Position numbers and translations under genes: made by a program. A stretch of 64,000 nt of DNA from Cyprinodon diabolis (taxonomy: Eukaryota > Chordata > Actinopteri > Cyprinodontiformes > Cyprinodontidae), in NCBI GenBank assembly GCA_030533445.1, contig CM060080.1:36346380-36410379 (forward strand), read 5' to 3'. This document shows positions 1 through 15,200 of the stretch, piece by piece (the stretch's first letter is position 1; every line of letters begins with the position of its first letter). The notes beneath the pieces are model-generated. The model did no database searches, was not told the DNA's origin, and saw only the letters and a list, made by a program, of their open reading frames with translations.

Positions 1-7
1 CTCTCGT

Positions 8-109
<102 letters not shown>

Positions 110-200
110 ATAACTTAAAAGTCAAATAATTCTAAAGAAGAACATAAAGTTAATGAACAAGGTATTCATAAAACTTTTCTTAAGATTTTAATGATCTCAC

Positions 201-291
201 ATCTTGGGAGTTTTGCAGGAAGTGCTGAAGGTCACGGTTATCTCTCAGCTTTTCAGACACCTCATCGGCTCGTCTCTTATTCTTGTTATGC
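201..291 (-). CDS. sptb: sptb coding exon 17 (spectrin repeat 10, last exon in window)
   Basis: The 91 bp exon is not visible as a long open frame but is supported by acceptor CTTCTTAG|GCATAA, donor AAGAT|GTGAGA and the peptide [20 protein letters not shown] then [10 protein letters not shown], which aligns with the SPTB stretch ending LQNFLQNCQE. It enters in phase 2 and leaves in phase 0. The following exons would be left of position 1. Confidence 0.88.
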
Positions 292-3200
292 CTAAGAAGC
301 ACACAAAAAAGAAAAGGTAGACAATAAATGAATAACAATTTCAGTCAGAGCTGGCCTTTCCTTCTCCGCCTAACAAATCTCTCTGTGACATAATTCAAGC
401 TGCATACTGTAGACAAACCCACCAGAGCTCCACTTTACTGAAATAAGTCATGTCTTTCTTTGCTTCGCAGGGAAGAAAAGCTCGCGCTGCTAAAGATCAA
501 TATCCATTATTGCAGGTGCCTGTCTATCAGGCTGAGTATTGGGAGAGAAAGCGGTGGCTCAAATGCCCTTTCTAAAGCTAATAATGCAGAGGCTAGAAAA
601 ACATTTCCATCACTGAAGTGAAATTCTAAAGGAAGTGGGGAGATATTTCTGCTAAAGCTCAAATTTCCTGCCTAAATTAAGACTTTAGAAAGACAGTGAA
701 CATCCAACCTTTCAATCTTGGAAATTTATCTGAATTGAATTTTTTTAAGATATAACAAACGAGTCAAAATGTCACAACAAAAGTGATAATATCTAGCTTT
801 AAATGTTTTAAAATGGGTGACAAGATTGGCACAAGGAATAAAATACCATATTTCTATCTGCGCATTTTCCTCTGAGGGTGTTTTGGATTTTCTAAAGACG
901 TCTTATAAAAGGATATTTAATGAATTAATTAATAATGTTTGCGTATTATGTCTGCATTCTAATTCTAAACAGTTTCTAAAGAAGGTTTAAACTTTGATTC
1001 TCTGTTCTTCACAGAAAAAAACAATCTAGAAATGTGTTTAAAAAAATCTTAAATTAAGTGTTTTTACCCTTAATTTAATTTACCCTTAATTTAAGTATGT
1101 AAATAAGATGATTTGCCATTTGGAATGAGTATTTTTACGCATAAAATAAGATAATTAGATAATATCCCTTTAAAATAAAAGACAATGCAATATCTTGGCA
1201 AAGTGTTTCACTTACCTCCTCAATTCATGACAAAATGCACTTCTTTTAAGAAACATTTCTTATTTAGATTGAAATTTTTGCAGTGTTAAAGTTGGCTGGA
1301 CATGGAACTGGGCATTTTCTGACAGTAGTTGTTATAAGGAGGCCATACACATTACTTAACTTCACATAGGGCTGGGTGATCAATCGATTTTATCAATTAG
1401 ATGAGTTTTCTGTTTATGAAGATTTTTGTAAATCTAGATTTTTTTCCACCAGTGCAGTCGTTGGGTTTCCATAGCTCAACAAGAAGTCATAAGTTTTTTG
1501 TTCTTAGGTGTCTCCTCATAACTGATAAACTAGCTGTGCAATATCACCAGAGACAACCATTTGTATCTTGGTTGTGATACATTATTATTTTTTATTATAA
1601 CACTTATTGAAAAAATATCAGAGATTACATTTTTAAGCCATATCTGCCAGCCTATGGAGTAATTTTTGTGTTTTTATTAAATTAAAGAAAAAAAGCGGTC
1701 TGTAAGGGAAACATAATTTTGAGAGTAAAATAAATGTATTGGAGGGAACGATTTTCACACTTACAGCAAACACTGATGTTATTTAAGAGGAAAACGTTTT
1801 AACAAAATATTTTCTCTCAATACTTTTCATTCAGTCTTAACATCAGTGTAAAAATGTTTTCTCTCCAAGACATTTATTTTACTATCAAAATTATTTCAGT
1901 ATTCATGTGTGACCAGGTCATAACTGTCAAAGGAATTTAAAGACATACCTTTTCACAAAATGATTAATTAAAAATAATTAACTCTTTTTAAAACATCATT
2001 AAAGGTTGTATTAAATATGTTGTTGCTCTGCATTCATTGGGTTTTTATAGTCTGCATGATTTAAGCAAAGCTTAAAAACACATCAGGAAAATGGATAAAG
2101 TTCTATTTCCACACATAAACTACTACATTTCATGAGATGTGTTTCAAAAAGACAAAGGCTACGTTAACACTACAGGCCTCAATGCTCAAATCCAATTTTT
2201 TGGTGGAAATCTTATTGTGCTTGGTCGTTAACATTTCCAAAAATATGCGACTTGTATGATCTCCGTGTGAACTGCAATGATACAGCTTAAGTGTTCTGCA
2301 TGCGCAGTAGAGGACGCAATGACATCACAAGTAGCGAGTGTGCTCTCTGTTTATAGAAGTAAACATGGATGGTAGAGCTGGAGCGCATCTAAGGATCTTT
2401 CCTTTCTTTTCCAACTGTAGCTAGCGCATTAACAACACAATCATTTTAAGAAGATCAAAAAGAAAAACTGCTCTCTACATCATCATCCCTCATGGTTGGT
2501 TTTCTTCCTGCTTCTGCGTAGCAAGACAAATGGTACTCTTTGTTGAGTATTAATGAAGTTCAGGTCAGATGAATGTGACCTGGCTGTTCAGACACAAGTA
2601 ACATTTGAAAAGATCTGATATGTATCACATTCAGAACAACATAGTCATGTGGCCTGGGTCGCATTGGAAAAAACTGATCTGTTTTGTTCAGACTGTCATG
2701 AAAAGATCTGATAAAGATTGTCAATGGTAAAAAAAAAATCGTATTTGGGTGACATGTCATCTCTTTTCTTATTGGCTCCATTAGCGCTCTGGAGAAGCCC
2801 CTCAGTCTGCAGCATCTCAACCATTTCAAATACAGGAAGTGATGAGAGATTCTGGAGCAGGATAAATGAAATGATATTCTACATTATCCATGTGACTAGT
2901 CTCTTTGTTCTTAACAGAATTCAGCAGGTGTATGAGCAACATGCAGGAACACAGAATTGTCACTGCCTACACAGAAATGATAGAAACCTTTTTCAGGGTG
3001 CAACTAGATAAGACATCATTCCTTTCTACACAAAGTAAATAATCCCCTGTCATTTGGTTAGTGTTGGCTAATGCTGAAAGGAAACATGCACATTTTGTTG
3101 GGTTTTACTTAGGTTGTCAAGATAAAATGTACTTTGCAAGTCAGTCCAAGTCAGCCGGTTAGATAGAGTGTAACAGGGAAGAGAAAGCTGATTGCCCAGC

Positions 3201-6200
3201 TTTAAAGATTAAATCATTTAGTTATAGTTTAACATATAGGTAAACTCACGTAAACCAAAACAATACACCACCTGTCTTGCACAGAGTCAATTTTCTCCTG
3301 AACTTTCCCAGAATACAGGTTGTTGCTGTCCACCACTCGCTGTCCGCCCTGCATGACACCATCAATCTTATCTTCGTTGGCTTCCATCATGCTGACAAAG
3401 TCCTCATGCTTCTTCAATGCTTTTTCTGCCCCTGCCAATGTGTCAGGCTTGTCTATGTGAGCCAGAGTATACTCCTGCAACAAAACAAGCATTGTGGGAT
3501 TGAGAAAAAGGAAAAATATGCCTCCGAATATGAAGGTGGACCGAATATGAAGGTGCGGAAACTGACAATGCAGCATTCCTCAACTTAACATTCTTGCTGA
3601 ATTCCTGCAGCATTGTTGACCTGAGATGTTCAAGGTATCTTAGATGATTTGACCCTCTACTAAAACAAAATTACATGATGAGTAAAAGGATTACCTGGTT
3701 ATTGAGGATGGCTTCTACAGCTTTACAGTCCCTCAAGAACTGCTGGAAGCCCAGACCCTGGTCCAGGAAATGTTTGCGACTGTCCCAGATCTTCTGAAGT
3801 TCATACCAGCCCCGATCCAGGCCCTTCAGTCTCTGCTCCAGCTGCTGGTACTGAGGATCATCTTCCTGGCCCTGGATGACCCGAGCTCCAGTGTCCCTTA
3901 CCCGGTGATAGTCCTCTTCATGGTTGTTTATGTCTTCTCGCACAGCGTTGTGAAGGCTGAGCAGCTCTTCAGCCTCCTGCAGCGAGGTGGGCATCTCCTC
4001 AGATGCCACAGCTTTCTGAGTCTTGAAAAGCCAAGACTGGAAGTCATCCATGTCTTGGAGGAAGGTCTGTAACTTACTGACCTCGCCGAGAGAGTCTTCC
4101 CTGTCTTTAAGGGTTTTTCTAAGCTTATCCCAGGCCGTGTCCAGCTCTCTCCTGCGGGCTAAGATATCCTCTGCATTCTCCGGGTGATCCTGGGCCAGCT
4201 GTTCTGCCTCTTCTTTAAGGAAGGTGAGCTTGGCCTCAATGGCAGCTAAATCTCTCTCCATGCCGAAAAGTTTCCTTTGGATGGTAATGACAGCTGCCAG
4301 GTCATTGCCCAGATCCTGTGTGGACTCGATCACTCGTGTCTTTTCTTTGATCCAGGTTCCTGTCTCATCACACTCCAAGCCATAGTTATGTAGACTGACA
4401 GCAGAATCCACTCTCCTTTTCTTGTCCTCTACCATGGCCTTGAAAGCCTCCCATCTAAAAAATAAACATTTTATTATGAGCTTAAAGTACGGCAATTCCA
4501 TAATTCATTTTCTAAAAATGCTTCAATATCTCATCCTCTCGACCTAATTTTCTCAGTATAATTTTACTTATTTAATCTATTAGCAGCTGTATTAAATAAA
4601 AATAAATATCTCACATTTATATATTATTAAAAACAAATCCTAACCTAGCTTAAAATAATTGTTTTTGTTATATCATTGGTAATTACAGTAATTGTTTAAA
4701 AAAATACACACATTTTTTTTTTATGTCACAAATACATTTTAATGAGTTTTTGATACATTTCAAGAGCTTTCTTTGGCCTTTTTGGAGAAATGCGCTCCTC
4801 TCCTACCTGTACTTATTTTTTTTTTTTTTCAGATCTTTTCAGATCATATGAAGCTAGTGATAAAAGTTATTTGTCTAAAGCCAGAGAGAGAATCAGGAAG
4901 AATTACATAAGATTTCCCATGGTTGGAATTTGAAATTGGGTTTGAGGATTAAGCCACAGTATTTAGGCCTCTATTGCTAAACCAGCATCATCCCTCAGTG
5001 ATCAGTCTTATTAAAATATCACCTTCGTTAAAAATATTACAAGATTTGGGGCAAATTGTCACGTATAGTTAGCCGTTGCAAGCTGGCTACCTATGCAGAA
5101 AGCTTTACTAATTACAAACTGAATATCATAATTTTTAATGATCATATTAAGAATTTTTTACTATTAGAAGGTCAGAGCATTAGCAAGCATTTATTATCAT
5201 TCTTGGTTACATTAAATGACTTTGATCACGTTAAAAATCTCCCTTTTGAATATTTGTGTAAACAACATGAAGTACTCATTATTGTCATTAGTCTCTAACT
5301 ATCCTAAAATTACTCTCCACATAAGTTAGGTTTAGCTAATAGCAGCTGCAGCTAAGACCTGGTATGCTTTCATTTGAGAAATAAGAATATGACCATTTAA
5401 AAAGCGGGAAGTGGAGCTAAATTAATGATGAAGTAAATTTTGGAGAAATCTTTATGAGATGATTGCTGTACAATAAAAAATAATTTTCCAAAAGTACCTC
5501 TTATTTAGTCGTGTCTGGCATTCCTTGATCTCTTTAGTGCGAGGGTGTCTGCTGTCCTCAAGCTGTTTTGCAGCTTTATTGACGTCATCTACTCTTGACT
5601 GAACGTTCGCCATTTCCTGAGCGAGAGCGCTCAACCTGCAAATGAGACAACAGCTAGTTAGAAAAACAACACCAGTCAAAATGATGCAGAAACTTTCAGC
5701 CCATTAGTTTCATTTAGATTACTGATCTCCAGTTACATCATGTTTCTATTCTACCTGTTTTGTACCACTTCTAAATCCTCCAGGTTCTCAGGCACCTCTA
5801 AGCCCACCAGCCATGTCTCCTTCATGCTCATCCAGAGTTCACAAGCGTCTGTCTCACTGAAGATGGTGTACAAAGCCATAGTGTCATCCAGCTTCTTCTG
5901 TCTCAGGTCAGCCAGAGTCAGGAGCTCCATGTAAAGGTCCTTGACGTCTTTGAGACGTCTCTGAATGTCAGGGGTGTTTTGTAGCTCCTCTGGCAATGCA
6001 TTGGCCTGCTTGGACAGCGTGTCGATGGTAGCTCCATTCTTAATGGCTTCATTTCTTAAGCTGTTGTGGTTTTTCAGTAGCCGTTGAGTTGTGTACTCAT
6101 CATGGCCTACGTCATCACTGCTCATTTGCCTCTTGGCATCAAGCAACCAGGCCTTGAGTTCATCAGCATCACCCTGAAACTGGAAGAAGGTCTGTGTGTC

Positions 6201-9200
6201 TTGGAGGTTCTGCTTCCGAAATGTGGCCAAGTCCTCCAGCTGCTGCCACTGCCTCCTGATGTCATCCATACACTCTTGAATCTTTGGAGAACCAAAGTGC
6301 TTGGCTTGGATCATCTTATCCCCTTCAGCCAAGATCTGTTCCAGATTGGTGCAGCGAGCTCCAAGCTCATCCTCGAAGGCGCTGTGCTTGCTCTGGAGCA
6401 CCAGCACACTGGTAAGGTCTTTTCCATAATCCAGGGAGGAGAACAGCTGCTCCTTCTCTCTAATCCAGCTCTCTAGCTCAGCCACCTCCCACAGGAAGTT
6501 CCAGAAGCGGCGAGACTGCTCCAACCGAGCCCTCCTCTGTGCAGCCAGGGCACAGAGGTCCTGATAGCAGAGGTCCAGGTGCTGCACCCTGTCACGGATC
6601 ACTTGGGGATCACATGGCTTATAACCTGCAAACAGAAAAAAAAATCAACAAAATGTTTTTCATATCTAGTAGGACATGTTGTTTTCCCTAATGTATATCT
6701 TCCTTTTTTAGCTGGAATTGTAATGAGGCACATGCCTGTTTCCAGTATCAAGTTATAGCTTCAAAATAAACCCTTTTGACACAAAGCTTTGCTTATAAGA
6801 GAGGCAAATTTGAGTGTTTGGAAAAATTTCAGGCCACAAAACATCCCAATTAATTGGAAAAATCAGATGAGCAAAAGACAGCAAGTCCACACGAAAAACA
6901 AGGTTACAGGGTATTGTGAATTGTAAAGTAATTCACAGCAGCATTCAGGTCTGCCACATTTACTGGTTAATTTCAAATGTTAAACCAATGCATAAAGTTT
7001 CACAGAAAGCCAGCTATTTTTTTCTCGAAGGTGCAACGAGTATGTTCCACTTACTATCTCCATTTGCAAACTTCAGAGCAGCAGCACTGGCACTCTGTAC
7101 CCTCTCTGCCTGCAGGGCGATGTCGTTCTCTAGCAGTGCATGCTTTTGGAGTAAGTCCTCCACCTCTAACAAGTGTTTCCCAAAGTCAGGAGAGAGCAGT
7201 CGAGCCTGAACAGAAGCTTTAGGATTAGATTTCTTTATCAAACGCTGATGGTTTTTAGCGTAAATATATGCATTCATACCTTCATTTCATCCATCCAGCT
7301 AATGATGTAGAGCATCTCCTGGAAGATCCTCTGCAGGGTAAGGTTCATATCCAAGCGTCCTTTTCGAGCCTTGAGAAGCTCCTGCAAGTAGTCCCACAGC
7401 CTCAGGATGTTGTCTTTTCTCACGTCAATCCGTTTGGAGTCGTGGTAACGCTCAGACTCCAGCTCCAAAGAGATGTTCACCAGCGCCTGAACACGCTCCT
7501 CGTATGCGGCGATGTCCGTCTCGATGGCATCATGCTTCTTCTTAGCGGCTTCTACAGCCGGCAGGTCATAACCAAAGTTATCCTGAGGAGAGGGAAGGTT
7601 GAATTGTATGTTACTGTAAACTAGTTCATTTCAGTCGACCTTTAAAACATGATAGCACAGATGGATTTCCACAGTAGACACTCTTTCATGTCTTTATATT
7701 TTACGGTCAACTGAAGGCTTAAAATTTAAACAAAAACACATTTAAAGCCAGATATTGGTTTACAGTTGTTGGCCAACCTGAGCCACCAGTCTCTGGTTCT
7801 CCAGGAGCCACGTCTCCCTCATGGCTGCTTTCCTGTCGAATCTTCGCGCCATCTGTTCCAGCTTCTCCTGCCGGATCAGCTCATCCCTCAGGACGCGTTC
7901 CCGCTCGTGTTCCGCCCTTTCCAGACGCTCCCAGGCCTGCACAGGGATAATGAGAAGCATCTCGAGTCTTTGTAGTTTCCACAGGGGTCATCAATTCAGC
8001 AATATGAGATGTTTAAAAATGCAGATGTTCCCTTCTGCTTGATCTCATCCTTAATGAAAAGCTCAGAGGTTAAAAAAATATCCAGCATCGGTGTCTACTC
8101 TGACAAGATTTGTTTATTCAAGTATTCAGTATGCTATGAAATGATGCATATTTGAGCATGCTATAAAAGAAGAGACTGAAATATATTTTATAGGAATTTT
8201 ATGAACTTCATTAACACAAAGTAGCAGGGGAGGGAAAAATATACATGACTTTAAAAACATCCAAATATTGATCTAAATTGTCTTATCTAATAATCGTAAA
8301 TAAAAAAGAGACCACTGGTGAGTAATTTATTCTCATCAAAACAGCATTTCTGTGAAGGTCTCAGAGTTTTGTGAGCACCTGCATTCTATTTAAATTAATC
8401 CAGGGAGATTAACAAGCTTGCTAGCCCTCACCAAAAATTAGAGCTGAAAAAAAAAGACTTCTGGAAGAGTTTAACTGAAGTTAAGAATTTTAAGAAGTCC
8501 AGAATTTCTGTTGATTCCTCATTGTTTACCCAACTGCAGACCACAAACTATCTACCTAAACTAAACAGCCACTACGAAAGAGGAAAAATGACAAAAATAG
8601 CTAAGAGGTTAATGCTAACTCCGAGGGAGCTGCAGTAAAAAACAGCTCAGGTGGAAGAGTCCTCTAACAATAAAGTGGAAACAGGAAGCCCCTTTATGGC
8701 TTGCTGCAAAAGCCAGTATGTAAGTAAGGTTTCTTTTACCTAATGTGCAAGAAGCTATGTGTAATAGGGGGCTAACCACTCAGCGGCCTGAACAACTCCA
8801 TTATTAAACACAAGGTGATGATTGCTAAGCTTAGAGCCAGAGTAAAGTTCAAACATAAACCACATATTCATGGCTGCAACTGGGAAGCCAGTTATCCTTC
8901 AGACCAGATACTCCTAAATTTATTGGAAAATGAGAACTGAAGTTGCTATATATTTACAATTTCTTTTTTATGTATTTCTATCAACTTAATTGTATTATGA
9001 AACAGTTTTGAACATTGTTAAGAATCAAAGAAGCATAATCAAACCAGATGAAATTGTGTCATGGATTTTAATTTTACAGTCCCACCCCTACATCTAAAGA
9101 CTGTTCAGACCATCTGATATTTTCACTCAGAGGTAAGAATGTGTGTTGATGTTTAAAACCGAATCCTTCAACAAAACATGAAAAAGTTTCAAACATATGA

Positions 9201-12200
9201 ATACTATGCGCCTTAAAATGCATTGCAAGTTCATATATATTGATAGTTGTTTCTTAAATACATAGTTCAGTATGTTGTTTTTTTTTACTTTCAGACAAAG
9301 TGAAACTTTAGTTAAGAGTCCTGTCAAGCACAGATGGCAGAGGAGACCTCTGGTTTGTCCTCTCACCCTGTTGATGTCAGAAACCAAGGCTCCCTCTTTG
9401 GGCGTGTAGACCCTTTGGTTATTGGCCCTCATGCGACTCTGAATGGTGAACAGAAGCACCTCTAGATTTCCCTTCTCTTGAAACCTTAAAAAAAAAAAGA
9501 AATTTAACCACAAGGGGGTATGCAGAAATGTGCCTCCAAACAAAAAGAGACACTTTTAGAGGCTTGTGAGATTTATGCAACTTATTTTGACTCACTTGGG
9601 CGGCTTCTCTACAGTCCGATATGTGTTGAAGGCCTGAAGCTGCTGCTGGACTCCAGTAAGAGAGTTGGCAAGCTTTCTGTTGTTCAGCACGATGATGGTC
9701 TGCTCAATCCACGTCAGCAAGTCTGAAGCCAGCGTCTCATACTTATCGATCATCTTCTCCGTCTCTATAGCTTGATCCAGAACCTGGAGAAAGAGGGCAT
9801 ATGTAAACAAAGGTGCTGGCTCTGCAGACTATGAGCACTTCCTGTGTGTCCTTCTAACCTTTCCAACTCGCTTTCCCTCAACAGCGAGCTGCTTCATCTT
9901 TGAGAAGTAGTGGTAAAATGCCACCACATAGGTGATGATGGATTTTTCATCTGGGTTCTCTGTGAAAACATCTGGAAAGCAAAATGACAGATAAGTTAGT
10001 CAGAGCAACATGAGACATCACCTCGCCTGAGCTGTTTATTCTCCACCCAAATCAATGCCTATGAACATTGAGGTCTATGTGGAGGTCTTCACAGTCCTCC
10101 GTCACTCGCCTTCTGGGTCTAACAGTTTGGTCACTCCAAGCTTTTGTTCTGCCACATTAAAAGCGTTCTGCAGGTTGTGGGTTGGATTGGACTTCTTCAG
10201 TTTGGTATAGTCCACCAGATCTGGCCTGGAAGAGAGATGAAAGAGCAGAAAAGACAAGACAGGATGAGAGATTAAAGAAAAATGAGGGGAGACACAGAGC
10301 AGACTGTGTGTTAAGAGAGCAGGTTTTATTTTTCATCCATACCGGTGTTTGTGTATGAGGGCGTTAAAGGCCATTCCGTCCTTCCAGCTGGTGGTGAAGT
10401 TTGTGATGTTGATGTTTGGGTATCTGTGAAATAAAAGTGATTGGATGTCACTGACTGAACATGACAGGATATTTCTTTGTAGCTCCAGCTTTAAATCACT
10501 GTCCGGGTTTTGTATGACGCTAAACCTTTTATAACCATAGGTTCAAAGCCCTGAAGAGAAATACGTTTTGCCTTTTGTCTTTTTTTATTTCTGCGTGTGA
10601 GGCTGTTGTTGTTGTTATTTTTCTAAACCAGTTCAAAACATGCTCTGTTAATTCTCTTTCTAAGCTTTTACAATGAAAGTAAGTAACATAGCAGTAATCC
10701 TACACTGACCTATTTAAATAGTTTTCTCTTTTTTAAAGTTTTTTTTTTTTTTTTTTTTTACTCCAAACTCATCTGGAATCATGAACAACAAAATGTAGCC
10801 CATGATTCTGAACAAATAAAAATCTAATTTTGGGGGGAATCAGCCTGAGCTTTAACTAGACCAGTCTACACACAGATATACTTTGATCTAAAGTTCTCCT
10901 TTGCTACCTCTGATTTTTTTCTTTCAGCGCAATTTTTGGAAAACCTCTGATTTCTTTTCGGCAAATGATAAGACTTGAAACAAAAACAAAAACACAATAA
11001 ATAAATGAAAACTGCTTTTGCCTTAAGTTTTGTTTTCTTGGCAAACTCATTACCTGGCAGACCCCAGGAAATGAGTGTTAAATTCAGCTACTGAGAAAAA
11101 TGTATGAAGTTCATTATTTCTATCCAATCAAGTTTTATTCAAATATTTGTTTATAGCCAACATCTGCTCTTTTGGCAATTAGGTACAGTTTCTTAATGAC
11201 TTTATCACCTTAACAGATATTAATTGTGTGAAACTTCACGTTGCAATTGACGACAAACAACGTAGAGTGATACTGCATTAACAATTAATAGAGAAAATAT
11301 GGTGCAGCCTTAGTCTTGGTTTTCCTACTGAAAAGCATTTTTGCTGTTGCTTTTTTTCTTCTTGGGACTCTTGAATAAAAACTCTGAGGCCTTCATGATC
11401 AGATGTATTTATAGAGATTAAATCATCCAAATGTGGACTCTGTTTACTAATAAAGTGTCTTCTGATGGCATTAAGTTGCAGTGTAAAGGGGCCTATATAA
11501 ATTGGATTTGGATTATACTGTACAGATGTTTGAGAAATATGTTCTATTCACCTTTCATTTGACAATCACTTTCCTCTTTGTGCTGATCTATGGAATAACA
11601 CCTGATAAAGAACGTCAAAGTATGTCTTTTTTTACAGCGTAAAGAAGGACAGAAGTTCAAGGGGTTCCGATAATTTTGTAATGCATTATATAGACAGTTT
11701 TTTTTTTTTTTTTATTAAAACTCAGAGTTCAGAGATGCGACCACTAACAGTTTTGCACCTGGCTAAAAAATCTCATAGTAATTCCTTCAGGATGCTTACA
11801 ACTGCTTGGTGAAGCTAAAGGTCACTTAAAGCACTTACCCTGCAGTTTTCATCTGACACCATAGAAGAAGAGCATCTTTAGCAGAGTGTGTCTCCTTCTG
11901 GTCTGCCTGGCCTGTTTCCACAATGATGTCCTGGATCTGAGGAAGAAAAGGAAACACAGAAGGAGGATGAATAATAAAACTTACCCAATCTTTTATTGTT
12001 ACAATGAGGAGAGGACACTGTGGGCCTTTTATCCTTTTCCCTTTTTCTTTGTGTAAAATTCAGCTAATCTCCAGTGATGTGTCATTAATGTTATTAGTCA
12101 GAGAGGATTATTACACAACTCAACAGTAACTAAGATGGATGCAAAATAGGTGTTATTGACTGTAGTTCTTTTCCTACACACTGGGCCGATAATTAGAGCA

Positions 12201-15200
12201 GTGATGTGATACAAGCGACAGGTCCAGAGAGATTGCTAAATTTAGCTTTCTTTGGTTCTCCTTGGTTAGTTCAGACTGGAAATATAGCCTGTTTCTTTCT
12301 TTTACTTATCTTTTGAAGAGGCTGAATAATGGAGCAGGACTGATTGTTTGAACCATCATTTCTAAAAATAACCATGCTGCTGTCAAATTAAAAATAAATC
12401 TATGGCCCCAATCCTGGAAGATAACAGCAAAAACGATGTGTTTGATGTGCGTCTAAAAGACAAAAAAGACTGGAGCCTGAAGGCATCATTTCCCGGAAAT
12501 AATCCTCAAGCTCCAAGTTGAAATGATCATCGATGTTAGGTTCCTGTGAACACATTCAGACTATTATAATGTTAGGGTTTTGTTTTCTTTTTGGTTTAAC
12601 TGAAAAGGTGAAAAGGAAAAAAAAACATGGATTTTGCAATTTTCTAAAATGTTAAATTAAAACATAAGTTTTTAATGGGATTTAAAAAAAAAAAAACTTA
12701 ATGGGAGGTCACGCTTCTTCCAGGATTCTAATTTTCTGCAGGGCTGAGTTTGCAGTTTATTCAGGCTGCTATAACAGGCAGCAAATAACAGGAAGTTAAA
12801 TAAATTACAGCTGAAATGATCTGCTTATCCTTTTTAGTTTGTTTTCTTTTTGTTTTTTTATATCTCATAGTTAAAGTAGGGTTTGCTTTACTATAAAGGG
12901 AAAGGACACAACGATGGCAATACAAACACAACTAACCAGGGTAAATGCTTCTTTAAAGATGTTTAAAATGATGCCTCTTTAATATTTTATTCTTAAACTT
13001 GAATTAAAATTTGAGCTCTGTTAATCATCAGAACTGTGTAACACTGGCAAATGATGAACGATCAAATAAAAACATCCTTATGCCCCATTTAGGTAGCCTG
13101 GGTGCCATTCCGAACTTAGTCCCGCCCACAACATTTGAGGTCGGGAAGTTCGGTCTGGCATTGCTCAATAGTAGCGCGAGTATGCTCGCACAATATCTGG
13201 TGGGCCAATCAAATTGTCAGGGCGGGCTTTATACGATGATGGACAGATGATCAACAGTAACGTAATCAACCACATGACCAAAGCGCGCTTGGGTGACAAC
13301 AACAATGGCTGCCGCTGGAGAGTTGAGGTGAGTAGATTCTGCTATCAGGTCTGTTCTAGAAGATATCGACAGTAAATTAATTTTAAAAGAGGAACAGAGA
13401 AACGCGATCAAGGCTCATCTTCTTATTCTAGGCATGCAACTGCAGAGGCATTTTTTTTCCTGGTTCGTTCGAAACACGCCCCATAATCACAGCTCTATGG
13501 AGCAGTATCAGACTCATATTTTGACTAGAATTGAGTAGGACTACGTCAGGCTACCATTTAGGTACAATAGGCCCCAAAACCTAAAAAAAACGATTACATT
13601 TTGAACTCCTAAAATAAACTTTTGTGGATAGGACAACAAATCTAGCCCAGGGACCCACATTTTATACACTGCATTTAATTTATTCAGAGATAATTTAAGG
13701 ACTTTTTATTGGTTAATAATCTCTTTTAAAAAAAACATTTGCATCATAGCGTTATAAAGAACAATTTAGGTAGATAATCTACCAAGAAATATTTTCAACA
13801 AATAGGGACATATACTAAACACTCTGCTTCAAGACATGTATGTTTACATTTTCTGTAGTCATTCTAATCTTATTCAATGTGTAATTCATTGCACAAGTGG
13901 GATCACATGACACCTCCTTTTACACTCTTCTATTTATATATAAATATAGATACATAAACCCAGTAAATGTGACTCTACTGCTTGCAGTTAAAGATCGTGT
14001 ATGTTTATATGTAGAAGAGTAACTAAATGGGGTGTAGCAGGAGATGAGGCATGCAAAAACAGAGACGCAGCAACTACTATATTTTGTGAGCAAAATCTGA
14101 CATCCATTAATAATGACCATGGCTTACATGGATTATAAACACTGTCCTTGTAAATGAATAAAGACATGTGCCGAGAAAAGGGTGAGGGATAACATCACAT
14201 CAAATAAATGTTGTTAACATAAAGGCACTCAGTAGCAAAGTACAATGAGACTCTTAATTTATCCAGTAAAAACAGGGAAGTTCAACCATTTATAACAAAT
14301 GATGTGTCTGTTCACCCTTTATTAGGTTTAAGACAGGCAGACGGAGCCTGGGTTTACCTGGAAACGCAGGATGATGGTCCAGATGAGTCCGAGGATGAGG
14401 CGGTGGTTGCCATCGACAATATCATGGGACCCCATGTTCTCCAGGTGAACTCTCTGCTCTTTGAGAAACTGCAAGGCCTTGTCTACATTTTCCAGACAGT
14501 GGATACGCATCCGACCTCTAGTTGGCTTTGGCTACAAAGGAAACGAGGTGGAAAAGGAAAAAAGGAAATGAGAATGTTGGAAAGGAAAAAGACAACAAAC
14601 AAATCAACATTCAGAGGGAAGAACTCTAAGCTGCGACCACAAAGCTTACCAGACGTTCTCCAGACAGAACCTCCAGCAGTTTAATTAGCATGCGTCCATC
14701 GCGCAGGTCCAGGTAGAGGTCAGAGATGCGACAGCCAACCCGGGAAAGGATGGAGTTGACCCATTTAGTAAAGGTCTTCTTTTGAACGGCCTCACGCTCA
14801 TCTGGAGAGATAACATAGTTACCAAAGAACATGAGCTCTATGAATAATGCACCGCCTCATGGCAGCAGAGCAGCATCACTGAAGCTGGTGGGGATTTTCT
14901 GTCTCCAACAAAGGCACTTCAAACAGAAACATGGCCGTGCATCTTAGTGTTTTCAAAGGAAAACTGATGGGAACTTTTATTACGTAATGAATGCGCTGGT
15001 AACATTAACCTTATATTCAACAGTGTCTTTTAGAAGTTCTTATACCCCTTTAATCTTGACTCATATTGTAACTTTAAAAGTAAAAATGTCAGTATTTTAA
15101 TCATAGTTACAACTCAGTCTCTAAGTAAAAAATATGTCATAAATGTGTATCACGCCCCAAAAGCAATCATTTTCAGGACCACTTTGTTGTGTTCAGATCT

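Noticed and set aside
6084..6476. 130-codon plus-strand open frame
   Set aside because: Antisense shadow of sptb exon 13.
7500..7582. Apparent single-base frameshift in sptb exon 11
   Set aside because: It arose from my misreading of the line break at 7560/7561. With the correct bases the exon is 303 bp and in frame, and all junction phases agree.
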